DNA from: Flavobacteriaceae bacterium UBA4022
Lineage (GTDB): Bacteria > Bacteroidota > Bacteroidia > Flavobacteriales > Flavobacteriaceae
Assembly: GCA_002384055.1 (NCBI GenBank)
Contig: DGAU01000003.1
Span: 121,618 to 143,142 of the forward strand
Length of the DNA stretch: 21,525 nucleotides
Direction of reading: 5' to 3'
The notes beneath the pieces are model-generated. The model was not told the DNA's origin, searched no databases, and was given only the letters and a program-made list of their open reading frames with translations. Both the position numbers and the translations under genes were made by a program. Positions 1 through 6,649 of this stretch are shown piece by piece. Numbering within the stretch: the stretch's first letter is position 1; each line of letters begins with the position of its first letter.

Positions 1-329
1 AGCAACATGCCAATTATGGCCGTAGCCAGCGGGGTCAAACCATTAAGAATAGATGCCACAGCGCTATCGATATGCCGCTGTGCAAAAGCAAACAAGAAAC
101 TGGGAAAAAACGTCCCGGCCATAGCTGATATGGCGATCCATCGCCAATGGTGTTTTTGAATTTTCTTTAGAGACGGGAACCCAATAGAAAATAAAATCAA
201 TGAGGTTAGCACCAAGCGCAAAGCGCCTAACTGCATCTGAGAAAGCCCGACTAGGCCTTTTTTTATCAAAATATACGAGGTGCCCCATATCAGAGACAAA
301 ACCATCAAATAAAGCCATTTTTTATTCAT
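1..329 (-). CDS. DMT/EamA-family transporter, N-terminal part (cut by window edge)
   Basis: The reading frame starts at an ATG whose complement is at 327-329 and stays open to the window edge, giving about 109 residues. It begins MNKKWLYLMVLSLIWGTSY and contains a hydrophobic hairpin and the stretch IDSAVASILNGLTPL. The N-terminal 'WGTSY' motif and the 'A..L..L.PL' helix are typical of the first EamA repeat of drug/metabolite exporters, which span the inner membrane with about ten helices; substrate cannot be told. It starts 13 bases after gldD on the same strand, so it is probably cotranscribed with it. An open frame at 64-318 on the same strand is only a shadow. The 3' end, and so integrity of the gene, cannot be judged. 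Confidence 0.8.
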   Translation of the reverse strand, partial: MNKKWLYLMVLSLIWGTSYILIKKGLVGLSQMQLGALRLVLTSLILFSIGFPSLKKIQKHHWRWIAISAMAGTFFPSFLFAFAQRHIDSAVASILNGLTPLATAIIGML

Positions 330-342
330 AAAGTGGCGCGCT

Positions 343-900
343 TTAGGGCGTCCAAATGACGGTTTCCATCAAGGTTTTTATATCCTCACGGATATAATCA
401 ATAGCAGGATATAACGAGTCAAAGTTCGGTTTTGTTTTGAAATAGAGTGCTCCAGCCACGAAATGCCGCGTGCTATCGGTTACATAAAATTGGGCCTGTG
501 TGGCAGCCTCGCCGTTGATGGCATAATACATTCCATATACTTTTCTGACGGGATCCACTAAGGCTTGCTCAATGATATCAGTGGCCCGCACTGTGTGATC
601 GTAGGTGCGTTTCTGAGCATCAGAGATCAACTGATTTAAATTTTCGGTAACGGGCAAATAGGTTAGGTATAGGGCCGCCTTCATTTGGGGGTAATCTAAG
701 GTCATATTACAGCCATTTTTAATGCTTAATTGTGCCCAATCGTTTTTGTAAAAAGTAAAAGCGCAATCTGACCCAACGGGCGCATAATTTGGCAATGGAT
801 AGTCCAACCGCAAAAGAGCTGCTGGCTTAACCACCACGGGCTCTTGGCACGAACCAATAACCAGCAAAGGCACAATCACCAATATCCACCTAAACTTCAT
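343..900 (-). CDS. gldD: Gliding motility lipoprotein GldD
   Basis: This 185-residue protein has a lipoprotein signal (MKFRWILVIVPLLVIGSC, lipidated Cys18), followed by the GldD-type sequence with R-x-DYPLP near residue 33 and two further cysteines at about 46 and 64. GldD is one of the Gld proteins required for gliding and type IX secretion in flavobacteria. The residues after Cys18 (QEPVVV) lack an acidic surface-export signal, so I infer a periplasm-facing lipoprotein. The start overlaps the end of gldE by 11 bases, indicating translational coupling. The gldE-gldD order is the known flavobacterial arrangement and supports the identification. Confidence 0.93.
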   Translation of the reverse strand: MKFRWILVIVPLLVIGSCQEPVVVKPAALLRLDYPLPNYAPVGSDCAFTFYKNDWAQLSIKNGCNMTLDYPQMKAALYLTYLPVTENLNQLISDAQKRTYDHTVRATDIIEQALVDPVRKVYGMYYAINGEAATQAQFYVTDSTRHFVAGALYFKTKPNFDSLYPAIDYIREDIKTLMETVIWTP

Positions 901-2200
901 CGAGTATGCTTACTTTTATTTGCTTGATCCTTTTATGTTCAAAGGATTCTACAATGAACTGGTAGGGACCAAAACTCAAGGGCTCGTCTTTTTTTGGAAA
1001 ACCACGCGCAATTTCTAATATAAATCCCGCTAAGGTTTCGGCCTCGCCCTTGGCCTCTTCAAATAATTTAGGGTCCTCTAAAAGGATCACCCGATAAAAA
1101 TCTTTTAAAGCCGTCTTGCCATCAAATACAAAATTCTGATCATCAAGTTTCGAGAATACCAGGTCTTCGTCGTCAAACTCATCAGTTATTTCACCCACTA
1201 TTTCTTCAATGATATCTTCTAAGGTGATCAAGCCACTGGTGCCGCCATATTCATCGACCACAATGGCCAAGTGCATTTTCATTTCCTTAAACTCATTGAG
1301 CAAATCGTCGAGTTTTTTGTTTTCCGGAACAAAATAAGGATCCCGCAAAAGGGGAACCCAATCAAAGGTTTTTCGGTCAAAATAAGGCAATAGATCCTTA
1401 ACGTATAGAATACCAACAATGTCGTCCATCGACTCTTTGTACACTGGGATTCGAGAATAACCATGCGCTAAGATCAGGGGCATGATTTCTTTATAATTCA
1501 GCGCAACATCCAAGGCAAACACATCGAGCCTTGGTCGCATTACGTTTTTGGTGTCAGTCGCTCCAAAGGTCACAATGCCCTGCAATAGCTTTTGCTCGTC
1601 ATGTGAGGTGTCGTCGGATCTGGTCAATTCCAGGGCCTGCGATAATTGGTCAACACTAATACCCGGTTTTTGGGTTGAAAACTGCTGTTCCAAAAAGACT
1701 GTAATGTTGCGCATGGGCAAGCTTATGGGCGCAAATATTGAAAATAGAATCCGAATCGGAATGGCCATAAATTCCGAGAAACGCACCTTATTTCTGCTGG
1801 CGTATATTTTCGGTAAAATCTCGCCAAATAAAAGGATCATAAACGTCACAACGACAACCTTTAGTGCAAACAAGAGGGCTGAATTCGTTATGCCCGAAAA
1901 CAACCAAGAACCCATCATGTCAAAGAGTAAGACAATGGCAATATTGATCAAGTTGTTCGCAATCAAAATCGTCGCCAATAACCGCTTGGGCGTATCGAGA
2001 AGCTCGGCAACCAATGTCATTTTTTTTGAGGGTTGGGCGCCATCGCTTGGGGTCAAGTCATGGCTCGAAAGGGAAAAAAAAGCAATTTCTGCTCCAGATA
2101 TAAGGGCAGAAAATAGAAGTAATACAAGAATGCCTATCACACTCCAAATCTCTGGCAATGCTGTGATCAACAATAAATGACTGGGGGGTTCTAGGTCCAA
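890..2200 (-). CDS. gldE: Gliding motility-associated protein GldE (CNNM/CBS/CorC-type membrane protein)
   Basis: The 436-residue protein follows the HlyC/CorC plan. An N-terminal CNNM (DUF21) membrane domain covers about residues 20-170 and includes ISGAEIAFFSLS and the conserved FGEILPK at 125-131. Two CBS domains cover about 215-345, with VDEYGGTSGLITLEDIIEE at 316-334. A C-terminal CorC_HlyC domain follows. Such proteins are linked to divalent-cation export, but GldE is known mainly as a suppressor or partner of GldD in Flavobacterium. It begins 16 bases after ssb and overlaps gldD by 11 bases, so ssb-gldE-gldD looks like one operon. The GldE name rests on this context; the CNNM/CBS family assignment is certain. 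Confidence 0.92.
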   Translation of the reverse strand: MDLEPPSHLLLITALPEIWSVIGILVLLLFSALISGAEIAFFSLSSHDLTPSDGAQPSKKMTLVAELLDTPKRLLATILIANNLINIAIVLLFDMMGSWLFSGITNSALLFALKVVVVTFMILLFGEILPKIYASRNKVRFSEFMAIPIRILFSIFAPISLPMRNITVFLEQQFSTQKPGISVDQLSQALELTRSDDTSHDEQKLLQGIVTFGATDTKNVMRPRLDVFALDVALNYKEIMPLILAHGYSRIPVYKESMDDIVGILYVKDLLPYFDRKTFDWVPLLRDPYFVPENKKLDDLLNEFKEMKMHLAIVVDEYGGTSGLITLEDIIEEIVGEITDEFDDEDLVFSKLDDQNFVFDGKTALKDFYRVILLEDPKLFEEAKGEAETLAGFILEIARGFPKKDEPLSFGPYQFIVESFEHKRIKQIKVSILDEV

Positions 2201-2216
2201 AATGGTTTGAATTTAA

Positions 2217-2672
2217 TTAAAAAGGCAAGTCATCTTCATGATCGTCGTGTTTGACTTGCGGGGCCACAGGAGCGCTTTGAGAAGCTGCTGCACTTGAGCC
2301 TCCTCCACTTGGGGGCGCTTGTCCTACACCATCAGCTTTTGGTGTTAAGAAGGTAAAGTCCGTGCACTGAATTTCGGTACTGTAGCGGTCATTGCCTTGA
2401 TCGTCGGCCCATTTTCTGGTTTTGATACGGCCTTCAACATAGACCTTATCGCCCTTGTTTAGGTATTTTTCGCAGATTTCCGCGCCCTTATTACGCACCA
2501 CTACTGTATGCCATTCTGTGTTTGATACCTTTTCTCCGGTAGTGCGGTTGGTATAGGTTTCGTTAGTGGCCAAAGGGAATCGTCCAATACAACCTCCGCC
2601 TTCGAAATAGGTAATTTTTACGGCGTCTCCGGTATGTCCGATCAACATGACTTTATTTATTGTACCACTCAT
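2217..2672 (-). CDS. ssb: Single-stranded DNA-binding protein
   Basis: The 151-residue protein starts MSGTINKVMLIGHTGDAVK and has one OB fold (about residues 1-105), including the strands around WHTVVVRNKGAEICEKYL and GDKVYVEGRIKTRKW. A Gly/Ser/Pro/Gln-rich linker follows. The acidic tip ends DDLPF, the standard SSB C-terminus that recruits replication and repair proteins. It coats single-stranded DNA as a tetramer. It lies 50 bases downstream of mutY and 16 bases upstream of gldE. A -7-like box upstream (2688-2695) suggests it can also be transcribed separately from mutY. Confidence 0.96.
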   Translation of the reverse strand: MSGTINKVMLIGHTGDAVKITYFEGGGCIGRFPLATNETYTNRTTGEKVSNTEWHTVVVRNKGAEICEKYLNKGDKVYVEGRIKTRKWADDQGNDRYSTEIQCTDFTFLTPKADGVGQAPPSGGGSSAAASQSAPVAPQVKHDDHEDDLPF

Positions 2673-2687
2673 GATTCCTGTTTTTTA

Positions 2688-2695
2688 CAAAATTA
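2688..2695 (-). promoter_or_regulatory. Probable -7 promoter element for ssb-gldE-gldD
   Basis: Read on the minus strand this is TAATTTTG, a full match to the Bacteroidota -7 consensus TAnnTTTG. It lies 15 bases before the ssb ATG. I see no convincing TTG at the -33 position, so this may be a weak internal promoter behind mutY. Confidence 0.45.
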
Positions 2696-2722
2696 GATGT
2701 TGTGATTAAATATAACTAATTT

Positions 2723-3790
2723 TTAGAAGCGAAATGGCGCAAATTCTGAAATAAAACGCTCAATAACCACTGGTACCGGCAGCTCTTGTAATTGTCTGGG
2801 GCTGAGCAAATCTTGTTGCAAAGACACACCCTCCAAGATCCAAAAGCTGACCAAAAGTTTCTTGTGCGTGAGCCGATGGACATAAGGTTCTGGATTATGC
2901 CGTCGCATGGCGCTCCAGCCCCAATCACTGGTGAGTGCCATAAAGTCTTCATGGCCAAGCAATGCCTCCTGGGTCAAAAATTGTGATGTATCGATTAAGG
3001 GAAATTGATAAAGTTGCTGCCATATACCTTTCTGCGAACGCAGCCTCATGGTCGTTGCTCCAGATGCGGTGAGCGGAACGATAAAATTAAAGTGATGTTC
3101 CTTGACCTTGACCGTTTTGTGTTTTACTGGTAATTGAGCAACAAGTCCCTGAGCCTTTGCTTGGCAACAATCTGCCAAGGGACAACTGTCACAGCTGGGC
3201 TGTTTGGGTTTGCACTGCAAAGCACCAAACTCCATAATGGCCTGGTTATGATCTCCTGGAGCTCTGGGATCCAATAATGCTTGAGCTAATGCTTTGAAAA
3301 GCTTGACCCCTTTCGGGGAATTAACGGGTTCATCTATCCCCATCACGCGACTCAATACCCGATATACATTTCCGTCGACCACTGCTGTGGGCAGGTCATA
3401 ACATATCGAAGCAATGGCGCTGGCCGTATAATCCCCAATTCCTTGGAGTGCCAAGAGACCTTTATATGTATCCGGGAAAACACCTTGATGCTCCAGAGCA
3501 ACTGTCTTGGCGGTCGCATGTAAGTTTCGTGCTCGAGAATAATAGCCCAGGCCTTGCCAAAGCTTTAGTACTTCTTCCTCACTGGCCTCAGCCAAAGTCC
3601 AAACATCAGGGTATTTACTAACAAATGCATTATAATACGGTGTGCCTTGAGCGACCTGAGTTTGCTGTAGAATGATTTCGGAGAGCCAAATAAAATAGGG
3701 GTCCTTGTGTCCGCGCCAAGGCATGGATCTTTTGTTTTTTAAATACCAATATATCAGTCGCTTAGATATTTCAGTAGACGGCTCAATCAT
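2723..3790 (-). CDS. mutY: A/G-specific adenine glycosylase MutY
   Basis: This 355-residue base-excision repair enzyme removes adenine mispaired with 8-oxoguanine. Visible landmarks are WLSEIILQQTQV with catalytic Glu38, the helix-hairpin-helix LQGIGDYTASAI (about 115-126), and catalytic Asp139 in VVDGNVYRVL. The [4Fe-4S] ligands are Cys193, Cys200, Cys203 and Cys209 (spacing C-x6-C-x2-C-x5-C). A C-terminal NUDIX-like 8-oxoG recognition domain covers about 230-350. Length and residues are complete. It is the first gene of the leftward cluster and divergent from the HU-like gene. The start codon sits only 4 bases from a -7 box. Confidence 0.97.
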   Translation of the reverse strand: MIEPSTEISKRLIYWYLKNKRSMPWRGHKDPYFIWLSEIILQQTQVAQGTPYYNAFVSKYPDVWTLAEASEEEVLKLWQGLGYYSRARNLHATAKTVALEHQGVFPDTYKGLLALQGIGDYTASAIASICYDLPTAVVDGNVYRVLSRVMGIDEPVNSPKGVKLFKALAQALLDPRAPGDHNQAIMEFGALQCKPKQPSCDSCPLADCCQAKAQGLVAQLPVKHKTVKVKEHHFNFIVPLTASGATTMRLRSQKGIWQQLYQFPLIDTSQFLTQEALLGHEDFMALTSDWGWSAMRRHNPEPYVHRLTHKKLLVSFWILEGVSLQQDLLSPRQLQELPVPVVIERFISEFAPFRF

Positions 3791-3794
3791 AAGG

Positions 3795-3802
3795 CAAAAA
3801 TA
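3795..3802 (-). promoter_or_regulatory. Probable -7 element for mutY, leaderless geometry
   Basis: On the minus strand this reads TATTTTTG, matching TAnnTTTG. Only 4 bases (CCTT) separate it from the mutY ATG, so transcription would begin at or very near the start codon. A clear -33 TTG at the usual distance was not found. Confidence 0.45.
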
Positions 3803-3835
3803 GGGTTTATGTATTTATATTTTAATACTTTACGA

Positions 3836-3868
3836 TTTGATTATTTGATTTTAAAATCCTTATATTTG
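3836..3868 (+). promoter_or_regulatory. Promoter of the HU-like gene cluster
   Basis: TTTG at 3836-3839 and TATATTTG at 3861-3868 fit the Bacteroidota sigma-A consensus (TTTG, about 19-21 bases, TAnnTTTG), with 21 bases between them. Transcription would start near 3874, leaving a leader of about 50 bases before the ATG at 3927. Two copies of TTTGATT (3836-3842, 3844-3850) occur in the same region. Confidence 0.7.
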
Positions 3869-3926
3869 TCGCCTTGAAAATGGAACCTGAACTAGAGTAA
3901 ATAATTCATATTTAAAACAAGTTAGA

Positions 3927-4217
3927 ATGACCAAAGCAGATATCGTATCTCAAATTTCTGAAAAATTAGGAATTGAAAAAGGTGACGTACAAGCGATTGT
4001 AGAATCGCTCATGGATGAAGTGAAGCATTCTTTGGAATCTGGTGAAAACGTATATTTAAGAGGTTTTGGCAGCTTTATCATCAAGACAAGAGCTGAAAAG
4101 ACAGGAAGAAATATCTCCAAAAACACAACTATTAAAATACCGGCCCATAACATTCCTGCATTCAAACCTGCTAAAGTGTTTGTTGAAGGGGTTAAAGCCA
4201 ACGTGAAAGTTAAATAA
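3927..4217 (+). CDS. HU/IHF-family DNA-binding protein
   Basis: The 96-residue protein is a complete member of the bacterial histone-like HU/IHF family, which dimerises and bends DNA. An N-terminal helical pair (MTKADIVSQISEKLGI...) leads into the family signature GFGSF at about 46-50, with the downstream R and GRN residues. A beta-arm carries IPAHNIPAFKPAK, whose proline intercalates DNA. A lysine-rich tail (VKANVKVK) ends it. It is slightly longer than E. coli HU (90 residues). It heads a plus-strand cluster with a very basic 30-residue protein and RNase E/G, and diverges from mutY. HU and IHF cannot be distinguished here. Confidence 0.95.
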   Translation: MTKADIVSQISEKLGIEKGDVQAIVESLMDEVKHSLESGENVYLRGFGSFIIKTRAEKTGRNISKNTTIKIPAHNIPAFKPAKVFVEGVKANVKVK

Positions 4218-4228
4218 AGTATCAACTC

Positions 4229-4246
4229 GCTCGGTTCATTCTGAGC
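4229..4246 (+). other. Short hairpin between HU-like gene and basic peptide gene
   Basis: GCTCGG (4229-4234) can pair with CTGAGC (4241-4246) with one G-U pair and a 6-base loop. It is followed by an AU-rich stretch rather than a clear U-run. It could be a weak attenuator or a processing/stability element between the first two genes; it is not a convincing full terminator. Confidence 0.3.
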
Positions 4247-4265
4247 ATCTTAAATATTATGCCGT

Positions 4266-4358
4266 ATGCCAAGTGGTAAGAAAAGAAAAAGACATAAGGT
4301 GGCCACGCACAAACGCAAAAAGCGTAGACGCGCCAACCGCCACAAGAAAAAGAAGTAG
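4266..4358 (+). CDS. Small, extremely basic protein, probable Bacteroidota-specific ribosomal protein
   Basis: This 30-residue frame starts with ATG, begins MPSGKKRKRHKVATHKRKK, and ends with four lysines before TAG. Of 30 residues, 18 are Lys or Arg and 3 are His; there are no acidic residues. That composition is typical of tiny rRNA-binding proteins such as bTHX or bL36-type tails. From memory, near-identical peptides lie in the same place (between an HU gene and the RNase E/G gene) in other flavobacteria, and a small extra ribosomal protein (bL38) was reported in the Flavobacterium johnsoniae ribosome structure. I cannot verify that this is that protein. It is 48 bases after the HU-like gene on the same strand. 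Confidence 0.75.
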   Translation: MPSGKKRKRHKVATHKRKKRRRANRHKKKK

Positions 4359-4501
4359 TCTAGAACTACCTTTTTCTGCGTAATTACCCCCAAAGTTCTT
4401 TGAAATCGAAATGAGACAGCATCGTGCTGGCTTATTTCTGCAGGTTATGTCAATTCCAATGTCATGTTGGTTTTGATCCTGTGTCAAATTTTGTTTAATC
4501 C

Positions 4502-4529
4502 ATCCCTATCCGTTTTTAGCGGACGGGAT
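4502..4529 (+). promoter_or_regulatory. Hairpin in the leader of the RNase E/G gene
   Basis: ATCCC (4502-4506) pairs with GGGAT (4525-4529), and TCCG (4509-4512) pairs with CGGA (4520-4523), with a TA/C internal loop and a U-rich apical loop. The stem ends 15 bases before the GTG start of the nuclease gene. It has no U-tract, so it is not a terminator. It may control translation or be a target of the nuclease itself. Confidence 0.4.
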
Positions 4530-4544
4530 AAAAATCGATAACAC

Positions 4545-6089
4545 GTGAACTCAGAATTAATAATTAGATCCAGTTCACAACAAGTTGATTTTGCCCTTTT
4601 AAAAGATGGAAGACTAACCGAATTGCACAAAGAAGAAGAGAACAATAAATTTTCTGTTGGTGATGTGTTTATCGCCAAAATTAGAAAAACTGTTCCTGGT
4701 CTAAATGCCGCATTTGTCAATGTTGGCTATGAAAAAGATGCGTTTTTGCATTATCATGATTTAGGCCCGAAAATACTTTCTTCGATGGCGTTCGTAAAAC
4801 GTGTAAGCACAGGTAAATTAAGAGATTTCTCTTTAAAAGAATTCCCATTAGAAAAAGAGATTGATAAGAATGGCACCATTAATGGCGCCTTAAAAACGAA
4901 TCAATCAATTCTGGTACAAATTGTAAAAGAACCCATTTCCACTAAAGGCCCGAGAATTAGTTCGGAACTTTCTTTAGCCGGCCGATACATCGTTTTAGTG
5001 CCTTTTTCAGACCGCATTTCTATTTCACAAAAAATAGAATCTAACGAAGAAAAAGAAAGACTCAAACGACTTATATTAAGTATCAAGCCAAAAGGATTTG
5101 GTGTCATTATACGGACAGTAGCAGAAGGCAAAAAAGTAGCAGAACTGGATCAAGATTTAGAAAATCTTATGGATCGCTGGATAGCGATGTGTAAGAAGCT
5201 ACATGGGGCGCACCACCCGAGCAAGGTGTTAAGTGAATTAAATAAAGGTGCCTCAATCATTAGAGACATGTTTAACGATTCGTTTTCGGCAATACATATC
5301 GACGACGAAACACTTTACTTACAAATAAAAGATTATGTGCAAGCAATTGCACCTAAGCAAGAGAACATTGTCAAGTTCTATGACGGCAAAATACCGATAT
5401 ATGAAAAGTACGGTATTGAGCGCCAGATTAAAACTTCGTTTGGCAAAACAGTTTCTGCAGCAAAAGGATCTTATTTAGTAATTGAGCACACAGAAGCCCT
5501 GCACGTTATAGACGTGAATAGTGGTAACCGAAGCAACAAATCAAATACACAAGAAGATACGGCCTTAGAAGTCAATTTACTCGCAGCGAGTGAAGTGGCC
5601 AGGCAATTGCGCTTAAGAGATATGGGCGGCATCATTGTCGTCGATTTCATCGATATGGCAAAAGCAGAGCATCGCAAAGAATTATACAATCATCTTAGAG
5701 ATGAAATGAGCGGTGACAAAGCCAAACACAAAATTCTCCCTCCCAGCAAGTTTGGGCTGATTCAAATCACCAGACAACGCGTTAGACCCGAAGTCAATAT
5801 CAAGACTCGAGAAGAAAATCCTAACAGCCACGTTGTCGGCGAGGAAATAGAAGCCCCAATAGTTGTGGTACAGAAAATTAGTGAAGAGCTCAAAAAGCTC
5901 ATTAAGAAAGACTATAAACGGATAACCTTAAACACACATCCCTTCATAGCAGCCTTTTTAACCAAAGGCTTTCCATCAGTGCGAACCAATTGGTTCATGG
6001 AGCACAAACAATGGATAAGAATTCAACCAAGAGATGCTTACACGTACCTCGAGTATCATTTCCAAGATCAAAATGGAAAAGATTTATAG
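4545..6089 (+). CDS. rng: Ribonuclease E/G family endoribonuclease
   Basis: The 514-residue protein has an S1 RNA-binding domain (about 37-135, interrupted by a charged loop), then the 5'-sensor/RNase H-like and DNase I-like catalytic region. The metal-binding aspartates are Asp323 in VIDVNSGN and Asp367 in VVDFIDM, followed by ITRQRVRP at 408-415. It has the short RNase G-like plan, with no degradosome scaffold tail. The CPxC zinc-link cysteines expected just after TRQR are absent; the only cysteine is at 216. The start is GTG: an in-frame TAA lies one codon before it. It processes rRNA and decays mRNA. It follows the HU-like and basic-peptide genes and is closed by a strong terminator. Confidence 0.95.
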   Translation: MNSELIIRSSSQQVDFALLKDGRLTELHKEEENNKFSVGDVFIAKIRKTVPGLNAAFVNVGYEKDAFLHYHDLGPKILSSMAFVKRVSTGKLRDFSLKEFPLEKEIDKNGTINGALKTNQSILVQIVKEPISTKGPRISSELSLAGRYIVLVPFSDRISISQKIESNEEKERLKRLILSIKPKGFGVIIRTVAEGKKVAELDQDLENLMDRWIAMCKKLHGAHHPSKVLSELNKGASIIRDMFNDSFSAIHIDDETLYLQIKDYVQAIAPKQENIVKFYDGKIPIYEKYGIERQIKTSFGKTVSAAKGSYLVIEHTEALHVIDVNSGNRSNKSNTQEDTALEVNLLAASEVARQLRLRDMGGIIVVDFIDMAKAEHRKELYNHLRDEMSGDKAKHKILPPSKFGLIQITRQRVRPEVNIKTREENPNSHVVGEEIEAPIVVVQKISEELKKLIKKDYKRITLNTHPFIAAFLTKGFPSVRTNWFMEHKQWIRIQPRDAYTYLEYHFQDQNGKDL

Positions 6090-6092
6090 AGT

Positions 6093-6124
6093 AAAAAACC
6101 CCTCCTAACGAGGGGTTTTTTTTT
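6093..6124 (+). terminator. Rho-independent terminator after the RNase E/G gene
   Basis: CCCCTC (6099-6104) pairs with GAGGGG (6110-6115) around a 5-base loop. A flanking A6 tract extends the pairing into the T9 run at 6116-6124. It sits directly behind the nuclease stop codon and before the recX promoter. Confidence 0.92.
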
Positions 6125-6139
6125 GCCCAAACCTCACTT

Positions 6140-6167
6140 TTTGTCCGTCACTAAAGCCTTATATTTG
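6140..6167 (+). promoter_or_regulatory. Probable recX promoter, leaderless geometry
   Basis: TTTG at 6140-6143 and TATATTTG at 6160-6167 resemble the Bacteroidota promoter, though the 16-base spacer is short. Only 5 bases (ACCTT) separate the -7 box from the ATG at 6173, so the transcript would begin almost at the start codon. Confidence 0.55.
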
Positions 6168-6172
6168 ACCTT

Positions 6173-6649
6173 ATGAATCATGGTCACACCACTTATAGCG
6201 TCGAAGAAGCACGGAAAAAGCTAGAGCACTACTGTGCTTATCAAGACAGGTCTCACCGCCAAGTTTCAGAAAAATTAACGGCCATGCGCATGATTCCTGA
6301 AGCCCAGCAACGCATCATTACCCATCTGATACAACACAATTTCCTGAATGAAACACGCTTTGCTCAGTCTTTTGCCCGCGGGAAGTTCCGCATCAAAAAA
6401 TGGGGGAAGTTGCGGATCACCATAGAACTCAAACGCCATGACATCGGGCGTTACAACATTGACCTTGCGCTCAAAGAAATCCCCGAGACAGACTACCGCG
6501 ACACCTTCGACGAGCTCGTTGTCAAACGCTTACAACAGCTGAGCCATGAACCGGATGGCTTTAAGAAAAAAAGAAAATTAGTGGACTATCTCTTGTACCG
6601 CGGGTGGGAATCCACCTGGGTTTATCAAGCCGCAGCAGACTTGGATTGA
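6173..6649 (+). CDS. recX: Regulatory protein RecX
   Basis: This 158-residue, basic, all-helical protein matches RecX, which binds RecA filaments and limits recombinase activity. Visible features are the three-helix repeats typical of the family: MIPEAQQRIITHLIQHNFLN, then RFAQSFARGKFRIKKWGK, and a third ending YLLYRGWESTWVYQA. The length agrees with the family (about 150-170). The start gives the usual family N-terminus (a 'YSVEEARKKLEHYCAYQDRS' stretch). recA is not in the window. The 3' end overlaps the oppositely oriented dioxygenase gene by 25 bases. Confidence 0.93.
   Translation: MNHGHTTYSVEEARKKLEHYCAYQDRSHRQVSEKLTAMRMIPEAQQRIITHLIQHNFLNETRFAQSFARGKFRIKKWGKLRITIELKRHDIGRYNIDLALKEIPETDYRDTFDELVVKRLQQLSHEPDGFKKKRKLVDYLLYRGWESTWVYQAAADLD

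Noticed and set aside
64..318. 84-residue minus-strand open frame
   Set aside because: The overlapping frame starting at 329 encodes a clear EamA-type transporter; this one is a shadow in another frame.
1548..2180. 210-residue plus-strand open frame
   Set aside because: It is antisense to gldE, whose domains are clear; its translation has no recognisable features.
4415..4430. CAGCA-TCG-TGCTG hairpin upstream of RNase E/G as a terminator
   Set aside because: The 5-bp stem has a 3-base loop and no T-tract, so it is too weak to call.
4257..4487. 76-residue minus-strand open frame
   Set aside because: It is antisense to the 30-residue basic gene and a non-coding leader, and shows no family features.
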